Made by a program: the position numbers and the translations under genes. Below, one piece after another: positions 7,465 to 17,200 of a stretch of 64,000 bases of DNA. The notes under the pieces were generated by a model. The model searched no databases. It was not told the DNA's origin and worked only from the letters and a program-made list of their open reading frames with translations. Numbering within the stretch: position 1 is the first letter of the stretch; every line of letters begins with the position of its first letter. The DNA is taken from NCBI RefSeq assembly GCF_900113615.1, contig NZ_FOPZ01000006.1:1-64000 (forward strand). Direction: 5' to 3'. The DNA comes from Halorubrum aquaticum (GTDB lineage: Archaea > Halobacteriota > Halobacteria > Halobacteriales > Haloferacaceae).

Positions 7465-8424
7465 CTACTCATCCGGAAAGCGAAGAGACTTCGTAGATCC
7501 TGAATCAGGGTATAGGAGACTCATTCCAGGTATGATCTCGTCTTCCGTAGCCCCGATATTGGTGGTTGAGCCGGCGTTAATCACCCGAACGTTCTGTCCA
7601 TCCACGGAGATTTGCTCATCGATGATCTCGTGCATGTGTCCGACGATCACAACCTCCGGAACGCCGTCAATTGCAGTACTGACTCTGGGAAGCATTGTTC
7701 GGAGGTCGAATTCAGCTGTCGACGATTTCCGGAAGGGTTCGATCGATTGGTGGAGACAGAGAACCCGAAGGGGAGCCGAGCTCGGTTCAAGCGTGGGTGC
7801 CGACTCCCACCACTGTTCGGAGTGGTGGTCGATTCCATAGATCGCTGTGTTGCCCAGCACATATGGCGTCGTAGAAAGGCTCTGTGCAAGGCCGGCGGAT
7901 TCAAATTCGTTCCAAACCTGTCGGCCCTCTGAGCGAGCATGGTTACCGCAAATATAGAGGACTGGCAGCACATCCGTGGGTAAATCCTCAAAAATCGCTC
8001 GTACTGCTGCGACGTCATCGTTGCCTATCCCGCCGCGATTATTCTGGAATAGGTCTCCCGTATAGAGGATCTGCTCAAAGAGCAATTGGCCTTCTTTTGT
8101 GTCTACTTTGTGTAAGCTATCCACGAATCCAAGGACGGTCTCTAAGTCTTCAAGCGGATCAATTTTCCAAGTAGAGGCACCGTAGCCACCCGATTGTTTG
8201 CCAACGTGACTATCAGTAAGGATTGGGAATACTGGGGTCGGTTCCTCAGTTGATTGAGTTTGAGATTGTTCTCTTTTGTAGTGACGCGCACCGTCATATC
8301 CAAGCCGTTGCCAGTCGTGTCGCTCATCCCGTTTTCCACTCACATGTCCTGCGACAGATGCGGGTTGCCCCCTATAAGAACAGCCGGTGACTGGACAGGA
8401 GACTTCCTCCCGGCTTTGAGTCAT
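7465..8424 (-). CDS. Calcineurin-like metallophosphoesterase with N-terminal zinc finger
   Basis: This 319-residue protein has a C2H2-like finger at about 10-37 (CPVTGCSYRG, then H-x11-H). The phosphoesterase motifs follow in order: ILTDSHVG (about 69), YTGDLF (about 120), CGNHAR (about 161), LCLHQS (about 222) and VGHMHE (about 262). These bind two metal ions in enzymes such as Mre11 and other phosphodiesterases. The nucleic-acid-binding-type finger suggests a DNA or RNA substrate, but none can be named. It stands alone on the minus strand between the origin and the defence island. Confidence 0.85.
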   Translation of the reverse strand: MTQSREEVSCPVTGCSYRGQPASVAGHVSGKRDERHDWQRLGYDGARHYKREQSQTQSTEEPTPVFPILTDSHVGKQSGGYGASTWKIDPLEDLETVLGFVDSLHKVDTKEGQLLFEQILYTGDLFQNNRGGIGNDDVAAVRAIFEDLPTDVLPVLYICGNHARSEGRQVWNEFESAGLAQSLSTTPYVLGNTAIYGIDHHSEQWWESAPTLEPSSAPLRVLCLHQSIEPFRKSSTAEFDLRTMLPRVSTAIDGVPEVVIVGHMHEIIDEQISVDGQNVRVINAGSTTNIGATEDEIIPGMSLLYPDSGSTKSLRFPDE

Positions 8425-8550
8425 CTATTAGATAGTTCAACTGTCCACATATAAATATCAGTTACACTGTTAGAGGCTCCCATCGCTGGCTGGTTTCTTC
8501 CAGAAATCTAATCCCCTCGATATATACTGAACAGGTCGGATCGTATCCGG

Positions 8551-8773
8551 GACGTGCCGATCTCCTAACAAAGGCAGGAGTGATCGACAAGGATACACGG
8601 GAAGGAATCCGGCATATACGAAGATTCGACTTGCCTTAGTGGACGACGTTGAGGAACGATTTACCTTGTCCGTTCTGGACGATCTCAACAAGATTGACGA
8701 ACTCCTCGGCCTTCTTAATGAATTGTACGAAAAGGTGTACGACATACCGGCCTACCGGTATATCGACGAATAA
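8551..8773 (+). pseudogene. Frameshifted 3' end of a helical hypothetical gene
   Basis: One frame reads LLTKAGVIDKDTREGIRHIR and then hits TAG. A second frame picks up at that point with KIRLALVDDVEERFTLSVLD and ends IPAYRYIDE at TAA 8771-8773. Joined by a one-base shift near 8625 they make one continuous acidic protein tail resembling haloarchaeal DUF4145/HEPN-like hypotheticals. No intact 5' part is visible. Confidence 0.6.
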
Positions 8774-8788
8774 TCCGATTTCGACGGC

Positions 8789-9907
8789 CTACAACGCTCC
8801 GAAATTGCCGAGATCCGTTTCCGGATCAAATTCATTTTGGGTCTTATCATAAGCCAACTGTCCAACTTGGACCTTGGCCGCATTATCTGAATACTTTGAT
8901 TTTACAGCATTCTCCGCATGATCTGGACCACGAGTCCCTGAATACATAATCCTGTAATCTTGATCTTCTGACCGTAAGTCATCATCCTCATCCGAGAAAA
9001 CACCGGTCTTCAACGCCATATCCAGCAATCTATCCACTTCTGACGACACCACACGCTCCCGTCGTTTACCACTACACTGGATCTGAAGGCCCTTTTCGAA
9101 TAACTCGTAGAACGTCTCGTGAGCAAACTCGGATTTGTGTTCGTCGTCGAACTCAAACTTCTCTTTGACAACCTGATATACGATATCCTGTAGGGGGAAC
9201 ACTGGATGGGTGCCGACTGTGTACTTCAATGGGTCTTCACGACGCATGTAGTCCAATTTCTCTGAGAAAGCGGAGCGAAGGTCGGTATGGACGAATGAAC
9301 CGTCTTCGTACATCATCCACTTGTCCTCTACATCCGTGGACCAGACGGCATAGGTGTCAGCGTCACAGTTCCGATCAAGCACTGAGAAATCCATCTCAAC
9401 GGTGTCATCCGTCCGAGTCAACGTCACATACTGGAACGAGAGATCATCATTCTCGATTCCCAGCTGCTCAGTCAGGACACTCCGATTCTGCTGTGACTCG
9501 AACACGTGGCGTGCCTCGTTCACATTGTTCACCCAGTCCTTCCTGCTCTCACCACCGATCTCGCAGCAAACCACGCAGAAGTAGGCTCCGTTGTACTCCG
9601 GCTTTACCAGTAGGATATCTGCGGGGTTCTCGTCTACAGCTTGTAGGGGGTCCACACCAACATAACGAAACCCGCTTTCAGAACGTCCTGCGCCTTCCCG
9701 AGGATGGAAACAGGCAGCTGCGGCCTTAACCAGTTTCAAATGTTCTTCTGCTTGGTTGAACCGGGTCTGTAACCGTCGTTCCACCGTATCCTCGCTAAAC
9801 TCATCCAAGTTGTCATCGAACTCTTCTTCAAAACGCTCCTGGTTACGCGAACTAAGATCCTCAAGATATCCGTCATCGAACGTCCAAGGGTCCTCGGGAT
9901 CCTTCAT
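8789..9907 (-). CDS. Unrecognised 372-residue protein, second gene of an operon
   Basis: No family was recognised. The N-terminal third is acidic and helical (EEEFDDNLDEFSEDTVERR). Around 90-125 the stretch ADILLVKPEYNGAYFCVVCC is followed by EIGG and a Lys, loosely like the beta-strand core of a PD-(D/E)XK fold, but the spacing is not convincing. The stop side abuts a decayed gene. It overlaps the upstream gene by four bases (ATGA), so the two are co-translated. Position in a block of rare genes beside a methyltransferase/helicase locus suggests a defence role; that is inference. Confidence 0.7.
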   Translation of the reverse strand: MKDPEDPWTFDDGYLEDLSSRNQERFEEEFDDNLDEFSEDTVERRLQTRFNQAEEHLKLVKAAAACFHPREGAGRSESGFRYVGVDPLQAVDENPADILLVKPEYNGAYFCVVCCEIGGESRKDWVNNVNEARHVFESQQNRSVLTEQLGIENDDLSFQYVTLTRTDDTVEMDFSVLDRNCDADTYAVWSTDVEDKWMMYEDGSFVHTDLRSAFSEKLDYMRREDPLKYTVGTHPVFPLQDIVYQVVKEKFEFDDEHKSEFAHETFYELFEKGLQIQCSGKRRERVVSSEVDRLLDMALKTGVFSDEDDDLRSEDQDYRIMYSGTRGPDHAENAVKSKYSDNAAKVQVGQLAYDKTQNEFDPETDLGNFGAL

Positions 9908-10989
9908 ACAACTTCGATTGCCTCAGGATCTGCCTCGATGTGATCGTCAACGAAATTGTAGATACGGAACGACTGATCGATCCCTGTCTCTTCTCTTGGA
10001 TAGATCCTTATCGCATCCTCTTTTGTCCGGATAGCGGTTTTCCCGTAGTTGTTCCTATCCATCAGCTCGGCGTCGAATCCGCGTGAGTCGAGGTAAGAGT
10101 CGAAATGGACGACGCTGAACTCGAGATTGCTTGCTTCAACGTTCCCCTCGAAGTGACGGATGTCATCCTTTGCAGGCCTGTCATCCAGTTGTATCGCCCA
10201 CGGCTTGCTGTACGGCAGGGAGACATCTTCGAGGAAGCCGGACCCGTTCTCATCGTAGTCCGAAGTATTGATGATCTTCTTGACGAGCCGAAGCCGCTTC
10301 GTGGACTGGTCGATCAGGGATGCGATGTTGTCAACGCCGCCGTCGATAGCGGTGAACACTCCGTCCTGAGTGATCTGGAATTTGAAGTTACCGGGAACCT
10401 CGAACTGGATGTTCGTAGGCAGGACACCGTATCGGCTTTTCATGTGCCGGTAGGTCTCCAAGCCGTCGTCCGCCCAGTACCGCATCGTCCGGTTGTATTC
10501 CGGCCTCTTTTTGGCTGGAATATCAGTGTGTTTGGAGCGTTTGGCGGTGAACTGTGGGATAATCAGGTCCCGGTGCTGATCCACCATTTGCTGGCGGAGA
10601 CGCTCCATTTCCCGTTTTCCGACCCACATCCGGCTCATTGCGTGATCTTTCTTCAGGTATTCGACGAGTGTGTCTGGGATTTCGTCGGTCTTGTTCGCTG
10701 CAGTGAAGAAGATCGGGAACTCGTTGTCCTCCAAGTGGACGTAGTACGGGACTCGTTCGTCGGAGGCCCACAGTAGAAGCAAGTCGTCGTTCTGGTTGAC
10801 GAGTTTGAAGTGGTTGCTAAGCCGGTCTATGAAGGTTTCTCGGTTGTGGTCGGAGACTGAGCCGATCAAACTGAGTTTGTTGTCCAGTTTGTTCAGGTTT
10901 ACCTCAGATTGGATGTAGGAGATAAAATCAGCTCTGGAGGAGAAGCTGCGATCGATCGCGTTGAGGAAATCCGCTTCTGTACTGGACAT
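9904..10989 (-). CDS. Unrecognised 361-residue protein, first gene of an operon
   Basis: No recognised family. The protein is soluble, of mixed alpha/beta character, with many charged residues. Notable stretches are KREMERLRQQMVDQHRDLII (about 127-146) and a segment around 195-230 rich in beta-type residues (FKFQITQDGVFTAIDGGVD). Its start at 10989 is preceded by about 100 bases that separate it from the membrane-protein gene on the same strand. It overlaps the following gene by ATGA, so both products probably act together. Confidence 0.7.
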   Translation of the reverse strand: MSSTEADFLNAIDRSFSSRADFISYIQSEVNLNKLDNKLSLIGSVSDHNRETFIDRLSNHFKLVNQNDDLLLLWASDERVPYYVHLEDNEFPIFFTAANKTDEIPDTLVEYLKKDHAMSRMWVGKREMERLRQQMVDQHRDLIIPQFTAKRSKHTDIPAKKRPEYNRTMRYWADDGLETYRHMKSRYGVLPTNIQFEVPGNFKFQITQDGVFTAIDGGVDNIASLIDQSTKRLRLVKKIINTSDYDENGSGFLEDVSLPYSKPWAIQLDDRPAKDDIRHFEGNVEASNLEFSVVHFDSYLDSRGFDAELMDRNNYGKTAIRTKEDAIRIYPREETGIDQSFRIYNFVDDHIEADPEAIEVV

Positions 10990-11089
10990 TTAGAACTCTT
11001 GGTTGGCCGTGTACTATGGAAATTATATCCAAGGAGCAAAAAGCATTTGTTTCAGGTGTTTGACTGGTTTCACCGGCTATTCCTTGTCG

Positions 11090-11620
11090 TTAGCGGATTG
11101 ACTTAGCGTTCTCTAGTGTATCGACGAGTGAGGAGCGTTCGTCTTCTAGGTCTGTGATCTTATCTCGGAGTTCTTTCTGGTCGGCGGCCATCGATCCGTT
11201 GTCTGAGCGGATTGAATTGATGATTGCTTTCTGGGTGAGGAGGCCTGAGTAGTAGGAGACGATGTCGTCGACTTCGTCCTGTGATAAGATGCCAAGGCTG
11301 CCGGCGTTGGATGTGTAGATCTGGGTGGGGAGGGTGCCGGCAGGAGGCAGTTCTGATGGATCAAGTTCCGGGCTTTCACCGTTGTCGTCTGGTGGCACAG
11401 CGGATTCTGAGGAGTTGACGGCTTTGATGACCCGATCGAGGTCTTGTTCTTCGAGTTCGGAGATCAGGGAGCGCCGGAGCTTGGTTTTCTGTTGACTGCG
11501 TCGGAGTAGGTAGACACCGACACTGGTGATGAGTGTGACGACGAAGCCGAGCCAGGTACCGAGGCTTACGTCGGTGAGGAGGGACCAGACATCGACTTGA
11601 AGCGGTAGCACGGTTATCAC
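11090..11620 (-). CDS. Single-pass membrane protein with coiled-coil tail
   Basis: This 176-residue protein has one membrane segment at about 21-41 (TWLGFVVTLITSVGVYLL) followed by a basic stop-transfer stretch (RRSQQKTKLRR). The rest is acidic and ends in a heptad-like helix (about 145-172, ELRDKITDLEDERSSLVDTL). It lies upstream of, and on the same strand as, the two-gene operon 10989-8789, and may be its membrane component. No known family. Confidence 0.7.
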   Translation of the reverse strand: MITVLPLQVDVWSLLTDVSLGTWLGFVVTLITSVGVYLLRRSQQKTKLRRSLISELEEQDLDRVIKAVNSSESAVPPDDNGESPELDPSELPPAGTLPTQIYTSNAGSLGILSQDEVDDIVSYYSGLLTQKAIINSIRSDNGSMAADQKELRDKITDLEDERSSLVDTLENAKSIR

Positions 11621-11966
11621 CCTTGTTTTCAGTCCTTATGTATACCAGTTTTCTACCAGGGTTGCCTCTCCGAATTCTCTTGATAACGACACTGAATCGA
11701 TTGTATAGTGACAGATCCCGACGCCTTCTGTGGGTTCAATAGAGTAGTGTATGCCGAATAATGATATCGTCATTTGATTACCTTGTGTAACATCTTATGC
11801 TCTATTCTTACCAGGTTGTTACATAAGACTCCAAGCCTCAATATCACGGGAACAAGATTGAAAACGCTCATTCCGAGTCGACTAGACTATTGAGTGGCTG
11901 GGACTAGCGCAATAATCACGACCAGAAGCGGGTTACTGTGCGTTGTCTCTCCCTACCCACCACGAA

Positions 11967-11974
11967 TTTAAATA
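11967..11974 (+). promoter_or_regulatory. TATA box of the 12088-14075 operon
   Basis: TTTAAATA sits in a C-rich context. Transcription would begin near 11995-12000, leaving a leader of about 90 bases that contains a short open frame (12015-12050). Confidence 0.5.
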
Positions 11975-12014
11975 GCCCTTCCACAAACCAACAAAAGAAC
12001 ACCCACGCGCCGTA

Positions 12015-12050
12015 ATGGATCCACTTTCACCGTGGATTGCCAATTACTAA
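12015..12050 (+). CDS. Possible 11-codon leader peptide
   Basis: ATG at 12015 begins MDPLSPWIANY and ends TAA at 12048-12050. It is the first ATG after the predicted transcription start. It could be a chance frame or a translated leader that controls the next gene. Confidence 0.2.
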   Translation: MDPLSPWIANY

Positions 12051-12087
12051 CACACCTAGTGAACTAGGATCAAATACGAGAAAGCTG

Positions 12088-13182
12088 ATGTCCACTTCGT
12101 CTATCCAGAGCAGACGAGACCTCTTCGACGTCTTCCAGCACACCATCGAGGGTACGTACGACGAGTTGGTGGAAGAACAAGAATTGCAACCCGGGCAGAC
12201 AATGCTCAAGACCTTCCTCATTGAGTCCAATGTCACTCCGGAGGAACTCCACGAGAGAGTGGACATAACAGAGGCTCGCGAGGTTGACTTCGACTTACAA
12301 GAACTCATCATCCAACGCAACGCTACCAAGTACACCTTCTTCCTCGATCACGAGGACTCTCGATTCTGGACGCTCTACACCCTCGAAGAATCCGAGGACG
12401 CAAAGAAAGTCGTCCAAGACATGGTGAGCGGCATCCGCAACGGACTCGACTACACGTGGATGCCGATCGAGCAACAGCGTGAGGTAATGGACATGGGCGA
12501 GTTCCGCGATGTGGGCGTCAGTTACGACGCTGACGACGTGTTCTCCGAGGACTACATCGACGAGAGGCTGGACTTCGGCGATCTCTCGGTGCGCAGTAGC
12601 GGTCGTGGAACCGGAACTCTGTTCGACATTCTCGACAGTCATGACGAACTATCCAGCTTCCTCTCCCTCTCCAGCGTCGGCATCAAACGGAACGTGAACG
12701 GCTCGTTCATTTTAGAGCGAGTAACCCACAACGGACGGTTCACCACTAGTGGAGGGGACTCTATCCAACTCCATCTTGACACCGTTGCTGAGATTAAGGG
12801 GCGATACGCAACGCTTCTGCGGAAGATCGAGGAGAACCACCGGCTCTCCTACGAATCTCAGGAACACGGGACGGGGATGGACGGTACCCCACTCGTGATC
12901 GAACTGGACAACGAGATCGAAGACGTCCGGCAGTTCATCGAGAATATCATTACGGCGAAGAACCCGCTTCGACTCTGGGGTGCGAAGACCAAACTCGATG
13001 ACCAGTACTGGAAAATAAAAGGCGTGGATCTCCACAATAACGACAAATACACCATTGAGATTTGCCCCAAGTGGCTACGACTCTACCTCGGCGACGAGGC
13101 ATGTGGGAACACCGCTCTCCGCATCTACTCGAATCTTCAACGGCACTATGACTCGAACGCTACGATGGAGGTGGAAGAATGA
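12088..13182 (+). CDS. Unrecognised protein paired with a PD-(D/E)XK-like nuclease
   Basis: This 364-residue acidic protein belongs to no family I recognise. A TTG at 12037 could extend it by 17 residues, but the ATG at 12088 (MSTSSIQSRRDLFDVFQ) gives a more protein-like start. The C-terminal third (about 275-350) has IVIELDNEIEDVRQFIENII followed by a basic, aromatic stretch ending KWLRLYLGDE. It overlaps the next gene by four bases (ATGA at 13179), so the two are co-translated and probably form one functional unit. Confidence 0.72.
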   Translation: MSTSSIQSRRDLFDVFQHTIEGTYDELVEEQELQPGQTMLKTFLIESNVTPEELHERVDITEAREVDFDLQELIIQRNATKYTFFLDHEDSRFWTLYTLEESEDAKKVVQDMVSGIRNGLDYTWMPIEQQREVMDMGEFRDVGVSYDADDVFSEDYIDERLDFGDLSVRSSGRGTGTLFDILDSHDELSSFLSLSSVGIKRNVNGSFILERVTHNGRFTTSGGDSIQLHLDTVAEIKGRYATLLRKIEENHRLSYESQEHGTGMDGTPLVIELDNEIEDVRQFIENIITAKNPLRLWGAKTKLDDQYWKIKGVDLHNNDKYTIEICPKWLRLYLGDEACGNTALRIYSNLQRHYDSNATMEVEE

Positions 13183-14075
13183 GTGTGATGGAGAACCTCT
13201 CCGATCACACCCTCCAGATTAATGCGTGGATTGGGCTGTGCCAGCTCGACAGGACGTTCCCCGACGCTCTGCGGAACCTAGGCTACACCGTCGACATCAT
13301 TGATCCGAGCTTTGTCCATGAGGGCGACTCGGTGAATCCAGATTTGATTCTCACCAGCCGCGCCCATAACCATTCTATCATCATCGACTGTAAGTCGTAC
13401 TTCATTAAGGAGGAACAGAACCAGAAGTATGAGTCAATACATCACTCACCCGAAGTCCTGCTGACTCGCGGTATCGTCTCTGCCGCCGATGCCACAGAGG
13501 ACTTCGACGCTGAATTCTCGTACTCATCCTTCGAAGACCTCAACGAAAACCCACACCTACCTGAGAACGATTTTGCGGTCGTTCACTTCGATGAGGACGC
13601 GAACCAGTACATCATTCGGACGCTAGACAACTACGAATTCAATCTCGTTGATCTCCAAGACGAATTTCCCATCTTCACGAACACACGCCGGCTGCCAACA
13701 GACTACTTCCCATTTGACGTGGGGACTGGTGATGATGACTACCGCCAGTTCACCATCAGCATCCTCCAATCCACTGTTCACGTTGCACTCAAACAGAACA
13801 CGTTTGACGCCGACGATCTGCTTGAGAACGCGCACCCGCTGTGGATTGACCTCGATAACAACCTAAAAAACGAGCTACGAGCACACACGGAGACCATCCT
13901 CACGGAGTACCAGCTGCAGGGACTGGATGAACACATCGAGAAAGTTCAGGCAGGGAGAAAAGACGAATGGAGGGTGGTCTCGAAGTCCTTACAGGCGCTC
14001 CAACGGAAGGTGGACGGATTCGTAGATGACGTTCAGGAGAAGTTGGAGCAAACGTCGCTTGACGACTTCGAGTGA
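13179..14075 (+). CDS. PD-(D/E)XK-like nuclease
   Basis: In this 298-residue protein, VNPDLILTSRAHNHSIIIDC is followed by KS (about 50-71). That gives the pattern D-x(n)-D-C-K of a PD-(D/E)XK restriction-type core, with the hydrophobic strand in between. The C-terminal third is helical and heptad-like (about 235-298). The nuclease call is from this motif alone. Tight coupling to the upstream gene and location next to a helicase/methyltransferase locus suggest anti-phage or anti-plasmid activity; DNA is the likely substrate, inferred. Confidence 0.62.
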   Translation: MSVMENLSDHTLQINAWIGLCQLDRTFPDALRNLGYTVDIIDPSFVHEGDSVNPDLILTSRAHNHSIIIDCKSYFIKEEQNQKYESIHHSPEVLLTRGIVSAADATEDFDAEFSYSSFEDLNENPHLPENDFAVVHFDEDANQYIIRTLDNYEFNLVDLQDEFPIFTNTRRLPTDYFPFDVGTGDDDYRQFTISILQSTVHVALKQNTFDADDLLENAHPLWIDLDNNLKNELRAHTETILTEYQLQGLDEHIEKVQAGRKDEWRVVSKSLQALQRKVDGFVDDVQEKLEQTSLDDFE

Positions 14076-14258
14076 CTATCAAGCAGCGCTAACGTCTCGG
14101 TTTCCACGGCATTGAAGAACGACTTGACCGAAGGATCATCTTGTAGGGTCGCTGAGCTCATCCACCTCAGCATTCACCCTGCTCTTTGGTGTGCTAATCG
14201 TTCTATGACACCCTCTCTACTAAACACTAAGTTGCCTCCCCGTGATCCTCTTTCCTAA

Positions 14259-17200
14259 ATGATCTCTCTCCCTCCAATCGTCGACAATGCTGATAGGACG
14301 GTCGAAGACGTCTACAAAAAGATAATCCCACAGACCGAAGAAGCACGTATCGCTACTGGCTATTTCTATCTTTCCGGTTTCAATCTGTACCGCGAGGATC
14401 TCGAACAACTTGCTGACCCTGATGAACTCGGTCATGCTCCCATTCGTATCTTGATGGGCCGGCAGACGAATCGGAGTACAGCAGATGAGATTGGGGACGG
14501 ACAAAATCTACGCAGTAATCTCAAAGATGAGGTTGAAGAGAGTATTGAGGAGCTGAATAACGCCCAATTGGGGCGGTTGGATCGGCTACGAGATTTCATA
14601 GCAGAAGATCAGGTTAGCGTCCGCGTGCGAAATCCAGAAAACGGATACTTCCACGCCAAAGGGGCCTCGTTCAGAGCCCCACGCGACGATGATGACTGGG
14701 CGACTGAAGACGATACAGACACACGTCCATGTGCGACTGTCGTCGGGTCGTCGAACTTCACGGCTAGCGGACACCGGAACAACATTGAACTGAATCTCAC
14801 GAGCCAGGATAGGCGCGAGGCGGAGGCGTTCGAAAGTTGGTACGACAACCAGTGGGCGAATGCCGAGGACTTCAGCGAAGAGATCATCCGGGTCATCGAG
14901 AACAGCACGAAGTATCAGGACTGGCAGGAGCAACAAGAAGACGATTCTGATGACGACGAGACACCCGATGACCTAGGGACGTACATCGAACCGTTCGAGC
15001 TGTACAAGCTCCTCGCGTACGACGAATTAAGTGGGAACGTCAACATCCGCGACAGTCCGCTGTACTACTTCCAGACGCTCGGGTACGAAAGCGCGAAAGA
15101 GAAGCTCTCCCAGTTCAACGGCTGTATCATCTCCGACTCGGTCGGTCTCGGGAAGTCCTTCATCGGCGGCGAGCTCCTCCACGACTACCGCCAGCGTGGA
15201 GACCGTTGTTTACTGATCGTGCCAGCGAACCTCACCGAGCAGTGGGAAGACCTCCTCCAAGACGACACGGACGAAGACGGCAATCCGTACTTCGGTCTCG
15301 AAGTTGATGGAACGCACCTCGACGTAATGAGCATCAGTAAGTTCCAGAATCTCGCGTACGACGAGGTTCAAGACCTCAAAGAAGCGTTTGACGTTGTACT
15401 CGTCGACGAGGCCCACCGGTTCCGGAATCACGGGAAGTGGCGACCGACCCCGGATCACGACGACGACTACAAGGGAACGCGTCGCCACGCCAACCTCCGT
15501 CAGCTCCGTGGCAAGACGATGATAATGCTGACGGCGACGCCGATTAACAACTCTGCGACCGACTTAGAGAACTTGATCAGCCTGTTCACTAGCCCCGAAG
15601 AACTGCGAAATAAGGCGTCGTTAGACTTCGGTGCCTTCGAAGAGTACATCGAACTCTCTGAGACTCGGAAGAAGATCGCCGCCGGGAAAGAGGAAGCTAG
15701 TGACCAAAAGCTACAGAGTATCACCGAGCAACTCCAGCGCCATTCAGAGGAGATCTCGAAGATTCTGAACGAGGTGATGGTACTGCGGACGCGGAAGCAC
15801 GTCAAAGACCAGATCCAAGACGAGGAGGACTTCGAGATGAGCTTCAAGCCGCCGACGCTCAGCAAGGAGCAGTATTCGCTTCCTCCGGCGTACCAGCCGG
15901 TGTATCGGATGCTGCCGGACGTGATGGACGCACTCCATCTCCCGCACATTACGGTGAAGAACCCGAAGGCAGGCGGGACGCTGAAGGCGCTGTACAAGCT
16001 GAACCTGCTCAAGCGGCTGGAGTCGTCGACCTACGCGTTCGTTCAGTCGATCCAGACGCTACACCAGAGCGAGCGGCGGCTTCTCGGGCTTCTCGATGGA
16101 CTCCCCGAAGAGAAGGAGATCGACCTGTTGCGGGCGGCCCAAGACGAGGAGCAGGCGGAGACGCTCGACGACTTCGTGGAAGGAGACGACGCCGCCGAAG
16201 ATCTCGAACAGACGCTCGAAGAGTTCGGGTTCGACACGACCGCGGTTCGTGCGGACGAAGACACGGAGACCGACGCGCCGGACGAATTGGCGGACGCGAC
16301 AATCGGTGAGGTGAAGACGTACATCCGAGAGGACCTGACGCTGATCGCGTACTTCCTCTCGCAGTTCATCGGCGATATCGCACAGGACTCCGGCGACGTG
16401 AGCGACCAGGCCGTTTCAACGAGGCAGTGGCTTCACGAGCACAACGCCGGTGTTCTTCCCGACGTTCCAGAGGAGGAGCTGAATCCGATCCTCTACCCGC
16501 GGAGCGATCTGAGTGACGTCGACGGTGCGACTCGCGAGTTCTACGAGGCGGTGTTCTCGCTCCGGGAGTTCCGCGATCCGAAGGTCGAGCGGCTCACGGA
16601 CGTTCTCAACGGCTACGACGACGAGAAAGTCCTCGTCTTCACGCAGTACCGCGCTACCGCGGACTACGTCCACCGGACGCTGCTCAACGATCCCGACTCA
16701 CCGCTCACGGAGGCGAACAGCGCGGTCGTCAAAGGCGGCGACGACAACAAACAGGACGTCATTCAGCGGTTCGCCCCGGAGGCGTCGGGGTATCAGCAGA
16801 CGCTCGCCGAGTCCGGCGAGGACGAACTCCAGTACGTCATCGCGACCGACACCCTCTCAGAGGGGGTTAATCTCCAGGACGTATCGGTCCAGATCTCCTT
16901 CGACCTGCCGTGGAACCCGATGCGGATTGTTCAGCGCGTGGGGCGTATCGACCGGATCGGGAGTACCGACGAGAAGTACGTCCACAACTTCTACCCTGAC
17001 GGTGACATCGAGGCGGCGATTAAGCTGCTGAAACGGCTTCAGGCGAAGATCAACGACATCGCGCTCATCGTTGGCAAGGAGAACAACATCCTCGATCCGA
17101 ACGAGGACCAGATCTTGGAACAGACCGGCGTGGAGACGGAGAAGACGATCGGCGAGCTCCAGGTGGACGAGATCGAGGACTCGCTACAGAAGTCGCGGGA

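Larger units (their letters stand above)
11621..12087. mobile_element. Intergenic region with a MITE remnant (about 11671-11745)
   Basis: The stretch GAATTCTCTTGATAACGAC onward, with ATCCCGACGCCTTCT and GGGTTCAATAGAGTA, parallels the right half of the MITE at 42723-42934, including its terminal repeat with a few changes. The left half is missing. The rest of the region holds the divergent promoters of the flanking genes. Confidence 0.6.

Noticed and set aside
10105-10776. Long plus-strand frame opposite the 361-residue unknown gene
   Set aside because: Its composition (Val- and Leu-rich, few acidic patches) mirrors antisense of a GC-rich gene; no start signal upstream.
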